This document shows, piece by piece, positions 1 to 9,536 of a stretch of DNA of 64,000 nt. The DNA is taken from the NCBI RefSeq assembly GCF_000183425.1, contig NC_014759.1, forward strand, positions 3,937,001 to 4,001,000, read 5' to 3'. The notes beneath the pieces were generated by a model, which saw only the letters and a program-made list of their open reading frames with translations, had not been told where the DNA came from and made no database searches. Source of the DNA: Marivirga tractuosa DSM 4126 (GTDB taxonomy: Bacteria > Bacteroidota > Bacteroidia > Cytophagales > Cyclobacteriaceae). The position numbers and the translations under genes are program-made. Every line of letters begins with the position of its first letter. Within the stretch, counting starts at the first letter, position 1.

Positions 1-1
1 T

Positions 2-2677
2 TCTGTTCAAACCATGATGATTGGGATAAGGAACCCTGAAGGAGGAAGTACTATGCCTCAAGATCTATGTATATGGGCAAATGAGTTGAGGGTAACAGAT
101 TTTGATCAAACGAATGGTTGGGCGGCAAATGCAACTTTAAATGCTCAATTAGCAGATTTTGCTAACATAACTTTAGGCACCAGTTACACTACTGTGGGCT
201 TCGGTGGGATTGAACAAAATATTGCCCAAAGAACAAGAGAAACCAGCGAAGCCTATGATGTTTCGGCAAATATTAGCTTAGGTAAATTCTTTAAGGAGGA
301 AACCGGCATAAAAATACCGATGTATTTAGGCTATCAGACTTTTACTGCCACCCCATTTTTTGACCCTAGAGATCCTGATATTCCACTAACAGCTGCTTTA
401 GAAAGTTTTGAAACTGCGGAAGAAGCTGAAAGCTATCGACAATTAGTGATAGATCAAGAAGTAAGAAGAAGTATAAACTTCACAAATGTCCGAAAAGAAA
501 GAAAAGAAACGGACAAGCTAGTGTGGCCAATTGCCATTTCTAATTTCGATTTTACATATGCTTATAGTGACATCTTTCGAAGCAATTTGCAAACAGCAGA
601 ATTTGCTACAAAAAATTATAAAGGGGCTGTTGGATATAACTACGGGTTTCCAAACACAAATATCGCACCTTTAAAGGATGTCGATTTTTTAAGCTCACCT
701 TATTTAAAATTAATTCAGGATATTAACATAAATCCTTTGCCAACCAGTTTTAGTTTGAGGGCTGATTTGGACAGAAGTTATGTGAAAACGCAGTTGAGAA
801 ACGACAGGTTAACGATTGATGGGATTGAGCCGCAATTTCAAAAATCATTTACCCTCAATAGAAATTACAATCTTGACTGGAACTTAACTGAAAATATCAA
901 TATAAACTATACAGCAAGAGCTTTCTCAATCATAGATGAACCAGCTGGAGAAATTAATAGTGAGGTAAAAAGAGATTCTATTATGACCAATCTTCAAAAC
1001 CTTGGAAGGATGAAGAATTTTGATCAAAGTGTAGTAACAGGATATCAATTACCTTTAGGCAAATTCCCATTAACGGATTGGATTTCTGCGGAAGCTCGTT
1101 ATAAGGTTGATTTCAATTGGACGTCTGGCTCTTTAAATCAAATAGATACTTTAGGGCACCTTATTCAAAACAGCAATGAATGGGGACTGAATTCCCGATT
1201 AGATATGAATAAACTTTATAATAAAGTAAAGATTCTCAATAAAATAAATAATCCCCCAAGGTTAAGAGCAAACCAAAAAGATACGACATGGAGTCAACCT
1301 GGAGCACCGATAGTTAAAGGGTTTTTAAAATTATTAATGTCCTTAAAAAATGTAACAGGAAGTTATTCTGAACGAGGTGGTACTATGTTGCCAGGCTTTA
1401 GAAACAGAGCTTATTTATTTGGATTAGACTCATCACTAACAGCCCCTGGTTTACCATTTGTATTTGGTAGTCAAGATCCATCTATTCGATATACTGCTGC
1501 TGAGAATGATTGGTTGGCTAGATCTACTTCCCAATCAAATTTCTATACTCAATCCATTGTAAAAACATTGGATCTAAAGGCTACTCTTGAACCAGCAAAA
1601 GATTTAAGTATTCAACTAGATGTTAATCGAACTGTGAATGAGAATTATAGCGAGTTATTTAGATTTAGCGATGAGTCAAATTCATTTGTAAATCTCACCC
1701 CTTCAAGAAGCGGTAATTATATCATGAGTTATAATATGATAAAAACATCATTTGTCCCTACTGATGATTCATTTTCACCTTTATTTGAACAAGTCAGGGA
1801 AAATAGAGAAAGCATTAGGCAAAGGCTTTCATCCGCTAATACAAGTGGTGGAGAGTATCAAATCAATCATCAGGATGTATTGATTCCATCATTTCTTGCT
1901 GCTTATTCAGGTACTTCAACGGATGAAGTATCAACAAATCCATTCCCTAAATTACCTTTACCAAATTGGCGAGTAGATTATAAAGGCTTAACTAATATTA
2001 AGGCGATTAAAGATGTTTTTCCAAGTGTTAGTTTGAGTCATGCTTATGTATCAACTTTAACCATCAATAATTATATTAATAATGCAGTATACAGTCAAGA
2101 AAGTGAATTAAACTTAAGTAATAGCATAGAAAAGTATCCTTTACCAACAGCTGTTTCTGATAGTGGTTTCTATTTACCCGTATATACAATTGGTCAGGTA
2201 TTGATTTCGGAGCGTTTTTCTCCTTTAATTGGGGTGAGTTTAAGGAGTTCTGGAAGGTTGACGGCTAAATTTGAATACAAAAAGGAGAGAAATGTAGCCT
2301 TGAGTACAGAAACTTCCCAAATAACAGATCAAAAGAGTAATGATATAGTAGTTGATATAGGCTTCACTGACCCTAATTTCACACTACCATTTAAGGTTCA
2401 AGGGCGGACTATCTCGCTAGATAACGATTTAACCATGCAGCTGAGTATTACCGTGAGAGATACTGAGGTTGTGCAAAGGACATTAGATGATGGTAGGAAT
2501 GTTCTTGTAGATGGAACCATCAACTTCCAACTTCGACCAACTGTAAATTATACAGTTAACGAGCGTCTGAATCTTAATTTTTATTATCAAAGAAACTTCA
2601 ACGAACCAAGGGTTCAAAATTCCTTTCCTACAACAAATACGGCCTTTGGAGTACAAATTCGGTTCGGATTGCAATAA
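2..2677 (+). CDS. sprA: SprA/Sov, type IX secretion outer membrane translocon (C-terminal part)
   Basis: This is the C-terminal 891 residues of SprA, the giant outer membrane beta-barrel through which the type IX secretion system exports gliding adhesins and enzymes. The frame is open back to base 2, and SprA is usually well over 2,000 residues, so the start lies upstream of the window. What is visible is long alternating aromatic/polar beta-strand sequence with many N, Y and F, a conserved stretch near the left edge (IGIRNPEGGS, then CIWANELRV) that I recognise from SprA, and an end in a barrel-like strand (FGVQIRFGLQ). gldH at 7.7 kb and a type IX-sorted protein at 47.6 kb fit the system being active. 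I am confident of the family; only the fragment can be judged. Confidence 0.9.
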   Translation, partial: SVQTMMIGIRNPEGGSTMPQDLCIWANELRVTDFDQTNGWAANATLNAQLADFANITLGTSYTTVGFGGIEQNIAQRTRETSEAYDVSANISLGKFFKEETGIKIPMYLGYQTFTATPFFDPRDPDIPLTAALESFETAEEAESYRQLVIDQEVRRSINFTNVRKERKETDKLVWPIAISNFDFTYAYSDIFRSNLQTAEFATKNYKGAVGYNYGFPNTNIAPLKDVDFLSSPYLKLIQDININPLPTSFSLRADLDRSYVKTQLRNDRLTIDGIEPQFQKSFTLNRNYNLDWNLTENININYTARAFSIIDEPAGEINSEVKRDSIMTNLQNLGRMKNFDQSVVTGYQLPLGKFPLTDWISAEARYKVDFNWTSGSLNQIDTLGHLIQNSNEWGLNSRLDMNKLYNKVKILNKINNPPRLRANQKDTTWSQPGAPIVKGFLKLLMSLKNVTGSYSERGGTMLPGFRNRAYLFGLDSSLTAPGLPFVFGSQDPSIRYTAAENDWLARSTSQSNFYTQSIVKTLDLKATLEPAKDLSIQLDVNRTVNENYSELFRFSDESNSFVNLTPSRSGNYIMSYNMIKTSFVPTDDSFSPLFEQVRENRESIRQRLSSANTSGGEYQINHQDVLIPSFLAAYSGTSTDEVSTNPFPKLPLPNWRVDYKGLTNIKAIKDVFPSVSLSHAYVSTLTINNYINNAVYSQESELNLSNSIEKYPLPTAVSDSGFYLPVYTIGQVLISERFSPLIGVSLRSSGRLTAKFEYKKERNVALSTETSQITDQKSNDIVVDIGFTDPNFTLPFKVQGRTISLDNDLTMQLSITVRDTEVVQRTLDDGRNVLVDGTINFQLRPTVNYTVNERLNLNFYYQRNFNEPRVQNSFPTTNTAFGVQIRFGLQ

Positions 2678-2832
2678 TTATTTTTGCATCCAAAAAAAGA
2701 GTGTAATTTTGAGGGATTATTAAATAGTAACTCATGAAATCGAGATTAAAATTCAAATTTGAAATATACACCAATCGAAAATGAATTATAATCAAAGATT
2801 CCATATAACAACTTAAAAACAATTATATACAT

Positions 2833-3213
2833 ATGAATATACCTGCGAATTTAAAATACACTAAAGATCACGAATGGGTGAGGGTTGAGGGTGACGAAGC
2901 TTATATCGGTATAACAGATTTTGCTCAGCGCGAATTAGGTGATATCGTTTATGTTGAAGTTGAATCAATTGATGAAGAACTTGATGAAGGTGAAGTTTTT
3001 GGTACTGTTGAGGCTGTAAAAACGGTTTCTGATTTGTTTATGCCGGTAGGAGGGACAGTTTTGGAATTTAATGAAGATCTTGAAGATGCTCCTGAATCCG
3101 TTAATGAAGATCCATACGAAAAGGGCTGGATGATTAAGTTGAAGCTTTCCGACCCATCTTCTGTCGATAAATTATTATCTGCTGAAGATTACAAAGAATT
3201 GATAGGGGAATAA
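2833..3213 (+). CDS. gcvH: Glycine cleavage system H protein
   Basis: GcvH is the lipoyl carrier that shuttles the aminomethyl group between the P, T and L proteins of glycine cleavage. The 126-residue protein has the family's usual length. It carries the N-terminal YTKDHEWVR signature and the lipoylation site at Lys63 within [12 protein letters not shown]. The end matches the family ([11 protein letters not shown], then the YKELIGE tail). Unusually many acidic residues surround the lipoyl hairpin. The next gene, a VanZ-like protein, begins two bases after the stop, so the two are probably co-transcribed. None of the other glycine cleavage genes is in the window. Confidence 0.97.
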   Translation: MNIPANLKYTKDHEWVRVEGDEAYIGITDFAQRELGDIVYVEVESIDEELDEGEVFGTVEAVKTVSDLFMPVGGTVLEFNEDLEDAPESVNEDPYEKGWMIKLKLSDPSSVDKLLSAEDYKELIGE

Positions 3214-3215
3214 GT

Positions 3216-3587
3216 ATGTTTCTCAGGTATAATCTGTTTGGGATTATCTGGTTTTTGCTCATTTTGCTGTTAGGACTAACACCAGGTGAGTCAATGCCTT
3301 TAACCAATGTATGGGACTTCCTAAGTTTTGATAAAATAGCTCATTTTATTGTATTTGCCATACTTTGTTTTTTGCTGGTGCTTGGTTTTTCCAAACAATA
3401 TACCTTTTTGTTTATTCGTTATAATGCTGTACTATTAGCAATTGCCATTAGCTTTGGTTATGGTTTGGCAATTGAATTATTTCAGACCTTAATCCCTGAC
3501 AGAGGTTTAGAATTTGCTGATATCTTGGCAAATTCACTTGGAGTTTTTGCAGGATGGTTTGTATTTTATTTGATTTATAAAATTTAA
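3216..3587 (+). CDS. VanZ-like family membrane protein
   Basis: A 123-residue integral membrane protein of the VanZ-like family. About four hydrophobic helices are visible (near residues 5-22, 43-60, 68-85 and 105-121). The family pattern DKIAHFIVFAIL sits around residues 39-50, and a Gly/Glu-containing helix with AIELFQ follows. VanZ itself gives low-level teicoplanin resistance in enterococci, but most bacterial members have no known role. This one starts two bases after gcvH, an arrangement that suggests joint transcription rather than a functional link. The family call is reliable; the function is unknown. Confidence 0.85.
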   Translation: MFLRYNLFGIIWFLLILLLGLTPGESMPLTNVWDFLSFDKIAHFIVFAILCFLLVLGFSKQYTFLFIRYNAVLLAIAISFGYGLAIELFQTLIPDRGLEFADILANSLGVFAGWFVFYLIYKI

Positions 3588-3673
3588 TTGTATAAAAAAT
3601 CGAAAAGATTGTAAGGATAATTTGAATTTTATTCATTAAATAATAGTTTTACTATCTAAACGATGCTTTAATT

Positions 3674-4351
3674 ATGGAACTTAAAAAGAATCCGAAAGCT
3701 GACATCAATAAAAAGTCGACATTATTCCTAAATATAGGATTAGTGGTGTCTATCTCTTTGGTGTTTTTTGCTTTTGAATACAAATTTTATGATGAGGGAC
3801 CTGCCATGGATTTAGGTCAGGTTAATGATGACATGGAAGAAATCATGGAGATTCCGCCAACGGAGCAACCACCTCCCCCGCCACCAAAAGTGAAGCTTCC
3901 TGAAATTATCGAAATTCCTGATGAAGAAGAAATTGAAGAGGAAATTGAATTGGACTTGGATATGGACATGACGGAAGATGATGCTATTGAAGATATGGTG
4001 TTCGAAGAAGAGACTGAAGAGGAAGTGGACAAAGTTTTCCAAATTGTAGAGCAACAAGCGGAGCCTGCAGGTGGTATTCAAGCTTTCTATGATTACGTGG
4101 CTAATCAATTATCAGATAAATACCCAAGACAAGCTCAAAGGATGGGTATTGAAGGTGTTGTTTATGTGCAGTTCGTAATTGAGAAAGATGGTTCATTAAC
4201 AGATGTGACAGCCGTTAAAGGTATTGGTGGAGGCTGTGATGAAGTTGCTGTTGAAGTAGTGAAGAACTCTCCAAAATGGACTCCAGGTAGACAAAGAGGT
4301 AGAGCAGTACGTTCTCAGAGAGTAATTCCAATTAGATTTGTATTGAACTAA
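3674..4351 (+). CDS. tonB: Energy transducer TonB
   Basis: A TonB-family protein that transmits proton-motive force from ExbB/ExbD to outer membrane receptors. It has one N-terminal membrane anchor (about residues 16-38), then a short proline run (EQPPPPPPK). A very acidic linker rich in Glu and Asp follows, in place of the usual Pro/Lys linker. The C-terminal TonB domain (about residues 135-225) includes YPRQAQRMGIEGVVYVQF and ends in VIPIRFVLN. The acidic linker is common in Bacteroidota homologues. No exbB or exbD is adjacent. It could serve the cobalamin receptor at 53-55 kb, but genomes of this phylum carry several tonB genes. An intrinsic terminator follows directly. Confidence 0.9.
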   Translation: MELKKNPKADINKKSTLFLNIGLVVSISLVFFAFEYKFYDEGPAMDLGQVNDDMEEIMEIPPTEQPPPPPPKVKLPEIIEIPDEEEIEEEIELDLDMDMTEDDAIEDMVFEEETEEEVDKVFQIVEQQAEPAGGIQAFYDYVANQLSDKYPRQAQRMGIEGVVYVQFVIEKDGSLTDVTAVKGIGGGCDEVAVEVVKNSPKWTPGRQRGRAVRSQRVIPIRFVLN

Positions 4352-4373
4352 TATATAATTACATTAAGTGTAT

Positions 4374-4400
4374 AAAAGCCGGTTAATCCGGCTTTTTTTT
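4374..4400 (+). terminator. Rho-independent terminator after tonB
   Basis: A perfect 8-bp stem AAAGCCGG/CCGGCTTT (4375-4382 with 4388-4395) with a 5-nt loop is followed by a run of T to 4400. It lies 23 bases after the tonB stop and separates tonB from rmuC. Confidence 0.9.
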
Positions 4401-4490
4401 GCTCTTTACATTTTACAGTCTTTGTATTAAATCTGTCCTTGCAAATCTTTAATTTTGAAAAATGTTAGATAGTATCATAATAGTAGTTAA

Positions 4491-5819
4491 ATGGAAATAA
4501 TAGCAGTTGTCATTGGTTTAGCAGTTGGGGCAGTCCTTGCTTACTTTATAGTGAAATCTCAGAGCAGAGGTGGGAATGAGATAGAGGCTCTAAAAGAAGA
4601 AAAGCAGCAGTTATTGACTGAACTGAGTGTAATAAAAAGTCAAAAGGAGAACTTAGCTACTGAATTGAAGAACGAAAAAGATACTCATGCTCAAGAGAGA
4701 GAAAAAAATGTTCAACTGAACAGGCAGTTATCAACAGTCGAATCAGATTATAAAAATCTTAAGATTAAGTTAGATGAACATAAATCAGAATTAGCCGAAC
4801 TTCAACAGCAATTTAAGAATGAATTTAAAAATTTAGCTCAAGAAATTTTTGAAGAAAAAAGCAAAAAATTTACCGATCAGAATAAAACTAATATCGGTGA
4901 ACTGCTTAATCCGTTGAGGGAGAAAATTGATAAATTTGAAGAGAAAGTCGAGAAAAGTAATAAAGAGAATCTGATTTGGAACAGTGCTCTAAAGGAACAA
5001 ATCACATCCTTAAAAGAGTTAAACCTTCAAATCACTAAAGAGGCTGAAAATTTAACAAGAGCCCTTAAAGGTGATTCCAAATCTCAGGGAAATTGGGGCG
5101 AAATGCAATTGGAAGCCATATTGGAAAAAGTAGGTCTGCAGAAAGGAGTGCATTATGAGAAGGAGAAAAATTACAAAAATGAAGAAGGAGATAATCAAAG
5201 ATTAGATTATATCATCAAAATGCCTGATGACAAGTATTTAGTTTTAGATTCTAAAGTTTCCTTAACGGCTTACAGCAACTACTTTGATGCCGATGATGAC
5301 GTGAAACGTGCTAGATTTTTGAAGAATCATTTAGATAGTATGTATTCCCACATAAAGACCTTGGGAGACAAAAATTATCAAAATCTTTACGATATTAATC
5401 AACCAGATTATGTTTTAATGTTTATTGCCAACGAACCAGCTTTAACTATTGCCTTAAAAGAAGACCATAGTCTTTATGAAAAGGCATTAGACAAAAACAT
5501 TGTATTGGTGTCCACCACTACTTTGATGGCAACCTTAAGGACTATTTCCTATATCTGGAAGCAAGATTTGCAAAACAGGAATGCGATTGAGATCGCTACA
5601 CAAGCCGGAGCCTTATACGATAAGTTCACCAACTTTACGGATGATTTATTAAAGGTGGGTAATAACTTGAAAACCACTCAAAACAGCTATTCTGATGCTA
5701 TGAAAAAGCTTTATGACGGGAAAGGAAATTTGATCAGAAGAACTGAAATATTACGAGAATTAGGTGCTAAGACTACTAAAAATATAGATAAACGCTTGTT
5801 AGATAGATCAACTGAGTAA
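4491..5819 (+). CDS. rmuC: DNA recombination protein RmuC
   Basis: RmuC family protein, 442 residues. In E. coli, loss of RmuC raises recombination-dependent inversion at short inverted repeats, and the conserved core is related to restriction-type nuclease folds. A single N-terminal membrane helix (residues 3-20) is followed by a long coiled coil (about 27-125). The conserved RmuC domain comes next (about 150-400), with signatures such as GNWGEMQLEAILEKVGL and YLVLDSKVSLTAY. The ATG at 4491 is the natural start because the membrane anchor begins at once. It stands alone between a terminator and the next gene. Confidence 0.95.
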   Translation: MEIIAVVIGLAVGAVLAYFIVKSQSRGGNEIEALKEEKQQLLTELSVIKSQKENLATELKNEKDTHAQEREKNVQLNRQLSTVESDYKNLKIKLDEHKSELAELQQQFKNEFKNLAQEIFEEKSKKFTDQNKTNIGELLNPLREKIDKFEEKVEKSNKENLIWNSALKEQITSLKELNLQITKEAENLTRALKGDSKSQGNWGEMQLEAILEKVGLQKGVHYEKEKNYKNEEGDNQRLDYIIKMPDDKYLVLDSKVSLTAYSNYFDADDDVKRARFLKNHLDSMYSHIKTLGDKNYQNLYDINQPDYVLMFIANEPALTIALKEDHSLYEKALDKNIVLVSTTTLMATLRTISYIWKQDLQNRNAIEIATQAGALYDKFTNFTDDLLKVGNNLKTTQNSYSDAMKKLYDGKGNLIRRTEILRELGAKTTKNIDKRLLDRSTE

Positions 5820-5849
5820 TATTCCATTCTTCAATACGTTTGTTTGTAA

Positions 5850-6629
5850 ATGCGTATTTTATTTACAGGAATATTCATCTTTATAGGGAGTCAGTCAATT
5901 TTAAGCCAAAACCAGTTTGCGGGGTTCATTCTGTCTTCTGAGGATTTTAGCAGTATTGAGGGTGCTCATATTTTGAATGTTTCAAAAGGCAAGTTAGCAT
6001 TTACCAAAAGTAAGGGGGAGTTTCAGATCCCAGCGGATATAGGCGATACTTTAAGCATTTCTTATGTAGGATTTCAATCTAAGCAGATAATAATTGAAAA
6101 TTTCGATTTCAAAGTATTTTCTTTAAAACCAGAAGTAGTAGAACTAAAGGAAGTTCAAGTGACTAGAACTCCAGAAGATGAATACAGATTTAAGAAAAGG
6201 ATTATTAAGCAAGAGATGATTGAAACAGAGCCCTTTATTCCATTTGGAGTTACACCAGGTAAGCCAAAAGGGAAAATTCCTAAACAATATGAACGCAAAA
6301 CGGAGGTTGTATTTGGAGCAGATGAACAGTTCAATCCTTCAGTGACAATTCCAATATCATATTTTACAAAGAAGTACAGTAAAAAACACAAAGCTAAAAG
6401 AGATTACTTTGAATTGAAGGCGTCAAAAGAACAACGGATCTTAAATCAGAAGAAATATAACAAAGAGATGATAACCAGACTAACTGGTTTGAAAAATCGA
6501 CAATTAATGGATTTCATGAGTTTTATGAATCTTAATAAAGATTTTATAAGCGCTGCAACTGATTATGAAATAGTAAAGACGATCTTAGATTCGTATAAAA
6601 AATATCAGGCTAAGATTAGCCTGGAATAA
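5850..6629 (+). CDS. Exported carboxypeptidase-regulatory-like domain protein (copy 1)
   Basis: A 259-residue exported protein. A signal peptide of about 19 residues precedes a carboxypeptidase-D regulatory-like (CarboxypepD_reg-like) beta-sandwich over about residues 22-100, recognisable from GAHILNVSKGKLAFTKSKGE, DTLSISYVGFQSK and LKEVQVTR. This is the domain that opens many SusC-type receptors, but here no plug or barrel follows. The remaining 150 residues are basic and predicted helical, with no family I recognise. The next gene (6702) is a clear paralogue with the same layout, including the PKGKIPK segment and the LTGLK...DF motif near the C terminus. The role is unknown; a periplasmic or surface structural protein is a guess. 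Confidence 0.75.
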   Translation: MRILFTGIFIFIGSQSILSQNQFAGFILSSEDFSSIEGAHILNVSKGKLAFTKSKGEFQIPADIGDTLSISYVGFQSKQIIIENFDFKVFSLKPEVVELKEVQVTRTPEDEYRFKKRIIKQEMIETEPFIPFGVTPGKPKGKIPKQYERKTEVVFGADEQFNPSVTIPISYFTKKYSKKHKAKRDYFELKASKEQRILNQKKYNKEMITRLTGLKNRQLMDFMSFMNLNKDFISAATDYEIVKTILDSYKKYQAKISLE

Positions 6630-6701
6630 TCCTGAGTGCATAATTTGATTTTTGAAAATTTTTAAATATAATAAGTCCTTACTTTAATACGTTTTGCCCA
6701 A

Positions 6702-7466
6702 ATGAAGAAAAGCTTGTTAATATTCTTCCTTGTATCAATGTCAATATCTGCTTTAGGTCAGACACAAGAGCTACAAGGAGAAATTACGTCCAGTGCGGAT
6801 AGCTCACCGATTGAAGGTACCCATATTGTAAACACCACTGCCAATAGAATGGCCATTTCAGATGAAAATGGAAGTTTTTATTTAATTGCTAAGGAGGGAG
6901 ACACTCTAGTAGTTTCAAATGTAAATTATAATACGAAGCAGTTTATAGTTAAAAACTCAAAGTTTTTAACTATTAGCTTGAATCCAGCTAGCATTCAGTT
7001 AGAGGAAGTAAGGGTTAGTAATTTGCCAGAGACCGAAGCAGACTTCAGGAATCGCATTGTAAAAATGGGTGTTCAAGCTGATAATAGCTTTGAGATTGCA
7101 GGTATGCCACCAGCAAAATCAAAAGGCAAAATTCCGAAAAATTATGATCCTGACTATACCAACTCGGTAGGATATGCAATCAATAAACCCATCTCATTTA
7201 TTGTCAAAAAAATAAGTAAAGCCCATAAAAATAAGCTAAAGTATTATCAAACCGTAGCAAATAAAGAATCTACTATATCGAATAGCAAGAAGTATAATCC
7301 TGAAATAGTAAGTGAATTAACAGGATTGAAAGGTGATGAACTAACTGATTTTATCCAATATCTCGACCTAGATCCTGCTTTTGTGAAAAGGTCAAGTGAG
7401 TACGATATTGCTGTTCGGATTTTAAAAGAATTTGATTATTATAAAACTGACTCGCAAAAAGGTTGA
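6702..7466 (+). CDS. Exported carboxypeptidase-regulatory-like domain protein (copy 2)
   Basis: A 254-residue tandem paralogue of the preceding gene. It has a cleavable signal peptide ending near SALGQ (residues 16-20). A CarboxypepD_reg-like sandwich follows, with EGTHIVNTTANRMAISDENG, DTLVVSNVNY and LEEVRVSNLPE. The helical basic tail shares SKGKIPKNYD, the SKAHKNK stretch, KKYNPE and LTGLKGDELTDF with copy 1. The two start codons are preceded by a similar AATACGTTT stretch 8-12 bases upstream. The pair looks like a local duplication that has since diverged. Function unknown. Confidence 0.75.
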   Translation: MKKSLLIFFLVSMSISALGQTQELQGEITSSADSSPIEGTHIVNTTANRMAISDENGSFYLIAKEGDTLVVSNVNYNTKQFIVKNSKFLTISLNPASIQLEEVRVSNLPETEADFRNRIVKMGVQADNSFEIAGMPPAKSKGKIPKNYDPDYTNSVGYAINKPISFIVKKISKAHKNKLKYYQTVANKESTISNSKKYNPEIVSELTGLKGDELTDFIQYLDLDPAFVKRSSEYDIAVRILKEFDYYKTDSQKG

Positions 7467-7662
7467 GTTCAGGCATATCAATTCATTCTTACCGTAATTA
7501 GTACTTTTCTTAGCAAAATTTTCTTAGAAAGAATTGGATTGTGTATTGATGGAGCTGAAGCTAATTATTGATTTAAATATTTCAAATATGAAATTCTATT
7601 CTTTACATGGAAGGAAATGTTTTGGTGTATTATGTTGAAATATTAAAAAATAGACATTGACA

Positions 7663-8130
7663 TTAGTTTTTAATTTGTTCGATTCTAATGCCAGTAGACA
7701 CAATACCCTCTAATTCCATTTCTCTCATATATTGTTTTAGTTCTATTTTGTATTTCCCTTTTTGATGGAAAAACACTGAATCTTGCAGAATCAATTGATG
7801 TGAATATAGGTCACTTTGATGATCTCCGTAAGGTTTTCCAGTTTTGGCTTCGAAAAGTTTTAGGTTTACTAATTTATCTTCCATTAAATTAGTAGAATCT
7901 CTAAGCTGGTAATTAATATAAAGGTTTCGGTATGGATACTCCATGGTATTTCTGACATTCAATTTGATTTGATACGGAATTTCAATGCTATCAATTTCAA
8001 AGTTAAAAACAGCTGATTCCTCCATATTCCAGATTCTATCTTTGAAATCATGGTTGTTTTCATAGTATCTTTCCTCAGTACAAGCAAAGATAAGAAATGC
8101 CATAAATACCGTGCTGTATATTGCCCTCAT
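7663..8130 (-). CDS. gldH: Gliding motility lipoprotein GldH
   Basis: GldH is a lipoprotein needed for gliding motility in Flavobacterium johnsoniae and is tied to the type IX secretion apparatus. The 155-residue product has a lipoprotein signal with the lipobox Cys at position 17 (LIFAC) and the family pattern of a single beta-rich domain (YPYRNLYINYQL, SHQLILQDSVFF). It overlaps the upstream ricT by one base (TAATG), so the two are translationally coupled. The pairing of ricT and gldH is, to my knowledge, common in Bacteroidota. The call rests on recognisable sequence and context. Confidence 0.88.
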   Translation of the reverse strand: MRAIYSTVFMAFLIFACTEERYYENNHDFKDRIWNMEESAVFNFEIDSIEIPYQIKLNVRNTMEYPYRNLYINYQLRDSTNLMEDKLVNLKLFEAKTGKPYGDHQSDLYSHQLILQDSVFFHQKGKYKIELKQYMREMELEGIVSTGIRIEQIKN

Positions 8131-9371
8131 TATTCTTTTTTATTGTTAGGGTTGTTTCTGTTTTTATTAAACCTTTTTTTGTTCTTATGCTTTTTAGTAT
8201 TGCCTTGAGGCTTTTCTTTAGGAGATGAATTAGGCCCTTTCTCAGCTTTGATTTTGTTTGGATTAAACTTACCGCCTTTCTTCTTTTTCTTTTTAGGTTT
8301 AGAAAATTTACGGTCTAATTTAATTAAATCACTATTGATCTGAACCGACTCCTCAATCTCAAGAATATCTTCCATTAAAGTATCCGGTTTTTCACCTTGC
8401 TTATTGAGGGCAATTATTTCTGCCACTCTCTCGACTTTGACAGGATGCCAGATATTATCCTCGGAGTAACTAAACCACATGATTTTACGAAAGATGTCGG
8501 TTTTCTGTAGAGTTAAACTGCCTCTTTTGGTTTGAATCGGTTTTTCAACATCAGGAATACCACTTAAAGCTTCCATATAAGTATCCAATTCATAATTCAG
8601 GCAACATTTTAGTCTGCCGCATTGTCCAGAAAGTTTACTTGGATTTAATGATAGGTTTTGATAACGAGCAGCACTTGTTGATACACTTTTAAAATCTGTA
8701 AGCCAAGTGCTACAGCATAGCTCTCTTCCGCAACTGCCTATTCCTCCAATTCGTCCGGCTTCTTGACGAAGAGAGATTTGACGCATTTCCACCCTGATTT
8801 TAAATTCACCTGCTAGTTTTTTAATCAGTTCCCTGAAATCTACTCTTTCTTCAGCTGAGTAGTAGAAAGTAGCTTTGGAGTTATCTGCTTGAAACTCTAC
8901 ATCTGAAAGTTTCATCTTTAATTTAAGCTCTTGAATTACCTCTCTAGCTCGGTACATGGTCGGCATTTCCCTATTTTGTACCTCATGCCATTTTTCAAGG
9001 TCTTTGTCAGTGGCAATTCTATATACTGCTTTTATTTCATCATCGTTTTTAACCTTCTTCTTTTGCATCTGCAGACGGACCAATTCACCTTGCAGGGAAA
9101 CATATCCGATGTGATGCCCATTTGGTACATCCACGACTACAGCATCTCCTGTAACTAATTCTAGGTTATGAATATTTCTAAAGAATTCTTTTCTGCCGCC
9201 TTTAAATTTGATTTCAACTATATCGAAATTATCGTAATTAGGGAAATCCATATTGGACAACCAGTCGAAAGAATTCATTTTATTGCATCCGCCTGTGCTA
9301 CAACCTCCATTATTCTGGCAACCTGTTGTGGTGCCTTCTTTATTTTTAGTTCCGCATGATGAGCATCCCAT
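8130..9371 (-). CDS. ricT: PSP1/RicT-family regulatory protein
   Basis: A 413-residue PSP1-domain protein of the RicT (YaaT) family. In Bacillus, RicT works with RicA and RicF in an iron-sulfur-containing complex needed for RNase Y-dependent RNA maturation. The core (about residues 45-300) has the hallmark EAGRIGGIGSCGRELCC followed by a second CC motif in CGRLKCCLNYE. Two ends are unusual. The first 29 residues contain five Cys (3, 6, 18, 24, 29), which could bind metal. The last ~80 residues are very Lys/Asn-rich and probably disordered, perhaps RNA-binding. The frame ends one base into gldH. The partners RicA and RicF are not visible here. Confidence 0.85.
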   Translation of the reverse strand: MGCSSCGTKNKEGTTTGCQNNGGCSTGGCNKMNSFDWLSNMDFPNYDNFDIVEIKFKGGRKEFFRNIHNLELVTGDAVVVDVPNGHHIGYVSLQGELVRLQMQKKKVKNDDEIKAVYRIATDKDLEKWHEVQNREMPTMYRAREVIQELKLKMKLSDVEFQADNSKATFYYSAEERVDFRELIKKLAGEFKIRVEMRQISLRQEAGRIGGIGSCGRELCCSTWLTDFKSVSTSAARYQNLSLNPSKLSGQCGRLKCCLNYELDTYMEALSGIPDVEKPIQTKRGSLTLQKTDIFRKIMWFSYSEDNIWHPVKVERVAEIIALNKQGEKPDTLMEDILEIEESVQINSDLIKLDRKFSKPKKKKKKGGKFNPNKIKAEKGPNSSPKEKPQGNTKKHKNKKRFNKNRNNPNNKKE

Positions 9372-9536
9372 AATCTATCTATTTAAAGCTGTGTTTATTC
9401 ACAGCATTCTACATTTAATTAAAACGAATACCAATTCCTCAAAAGAAAAATAGAGGGATATTCATTTGATTACATTAGTGTAAGTTTTTTCTGTCTCCTA
9501 GAAATTTAAGCTTGCATAGAGTTTCCTCAATAGTGG

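Noticed and set aside
2628..2822. 64-codon minus-strand frame between sprA and gcvH
   Set aside because: No initiation context, low-complexity composition and overlap with the sprA end.
5835..5842. TACGTTTG as a promoter box for the first CarboxypepD_reg-like gene
   Set aside because: It matches TAnnTTTG but is only 8 bases from the ATG and has no -33 box at the right distance.
9168..9453. Open frames opposite the ricT start
   Set aside because: Overlap the well-supported ricT gene on the other strand and show no family signal.
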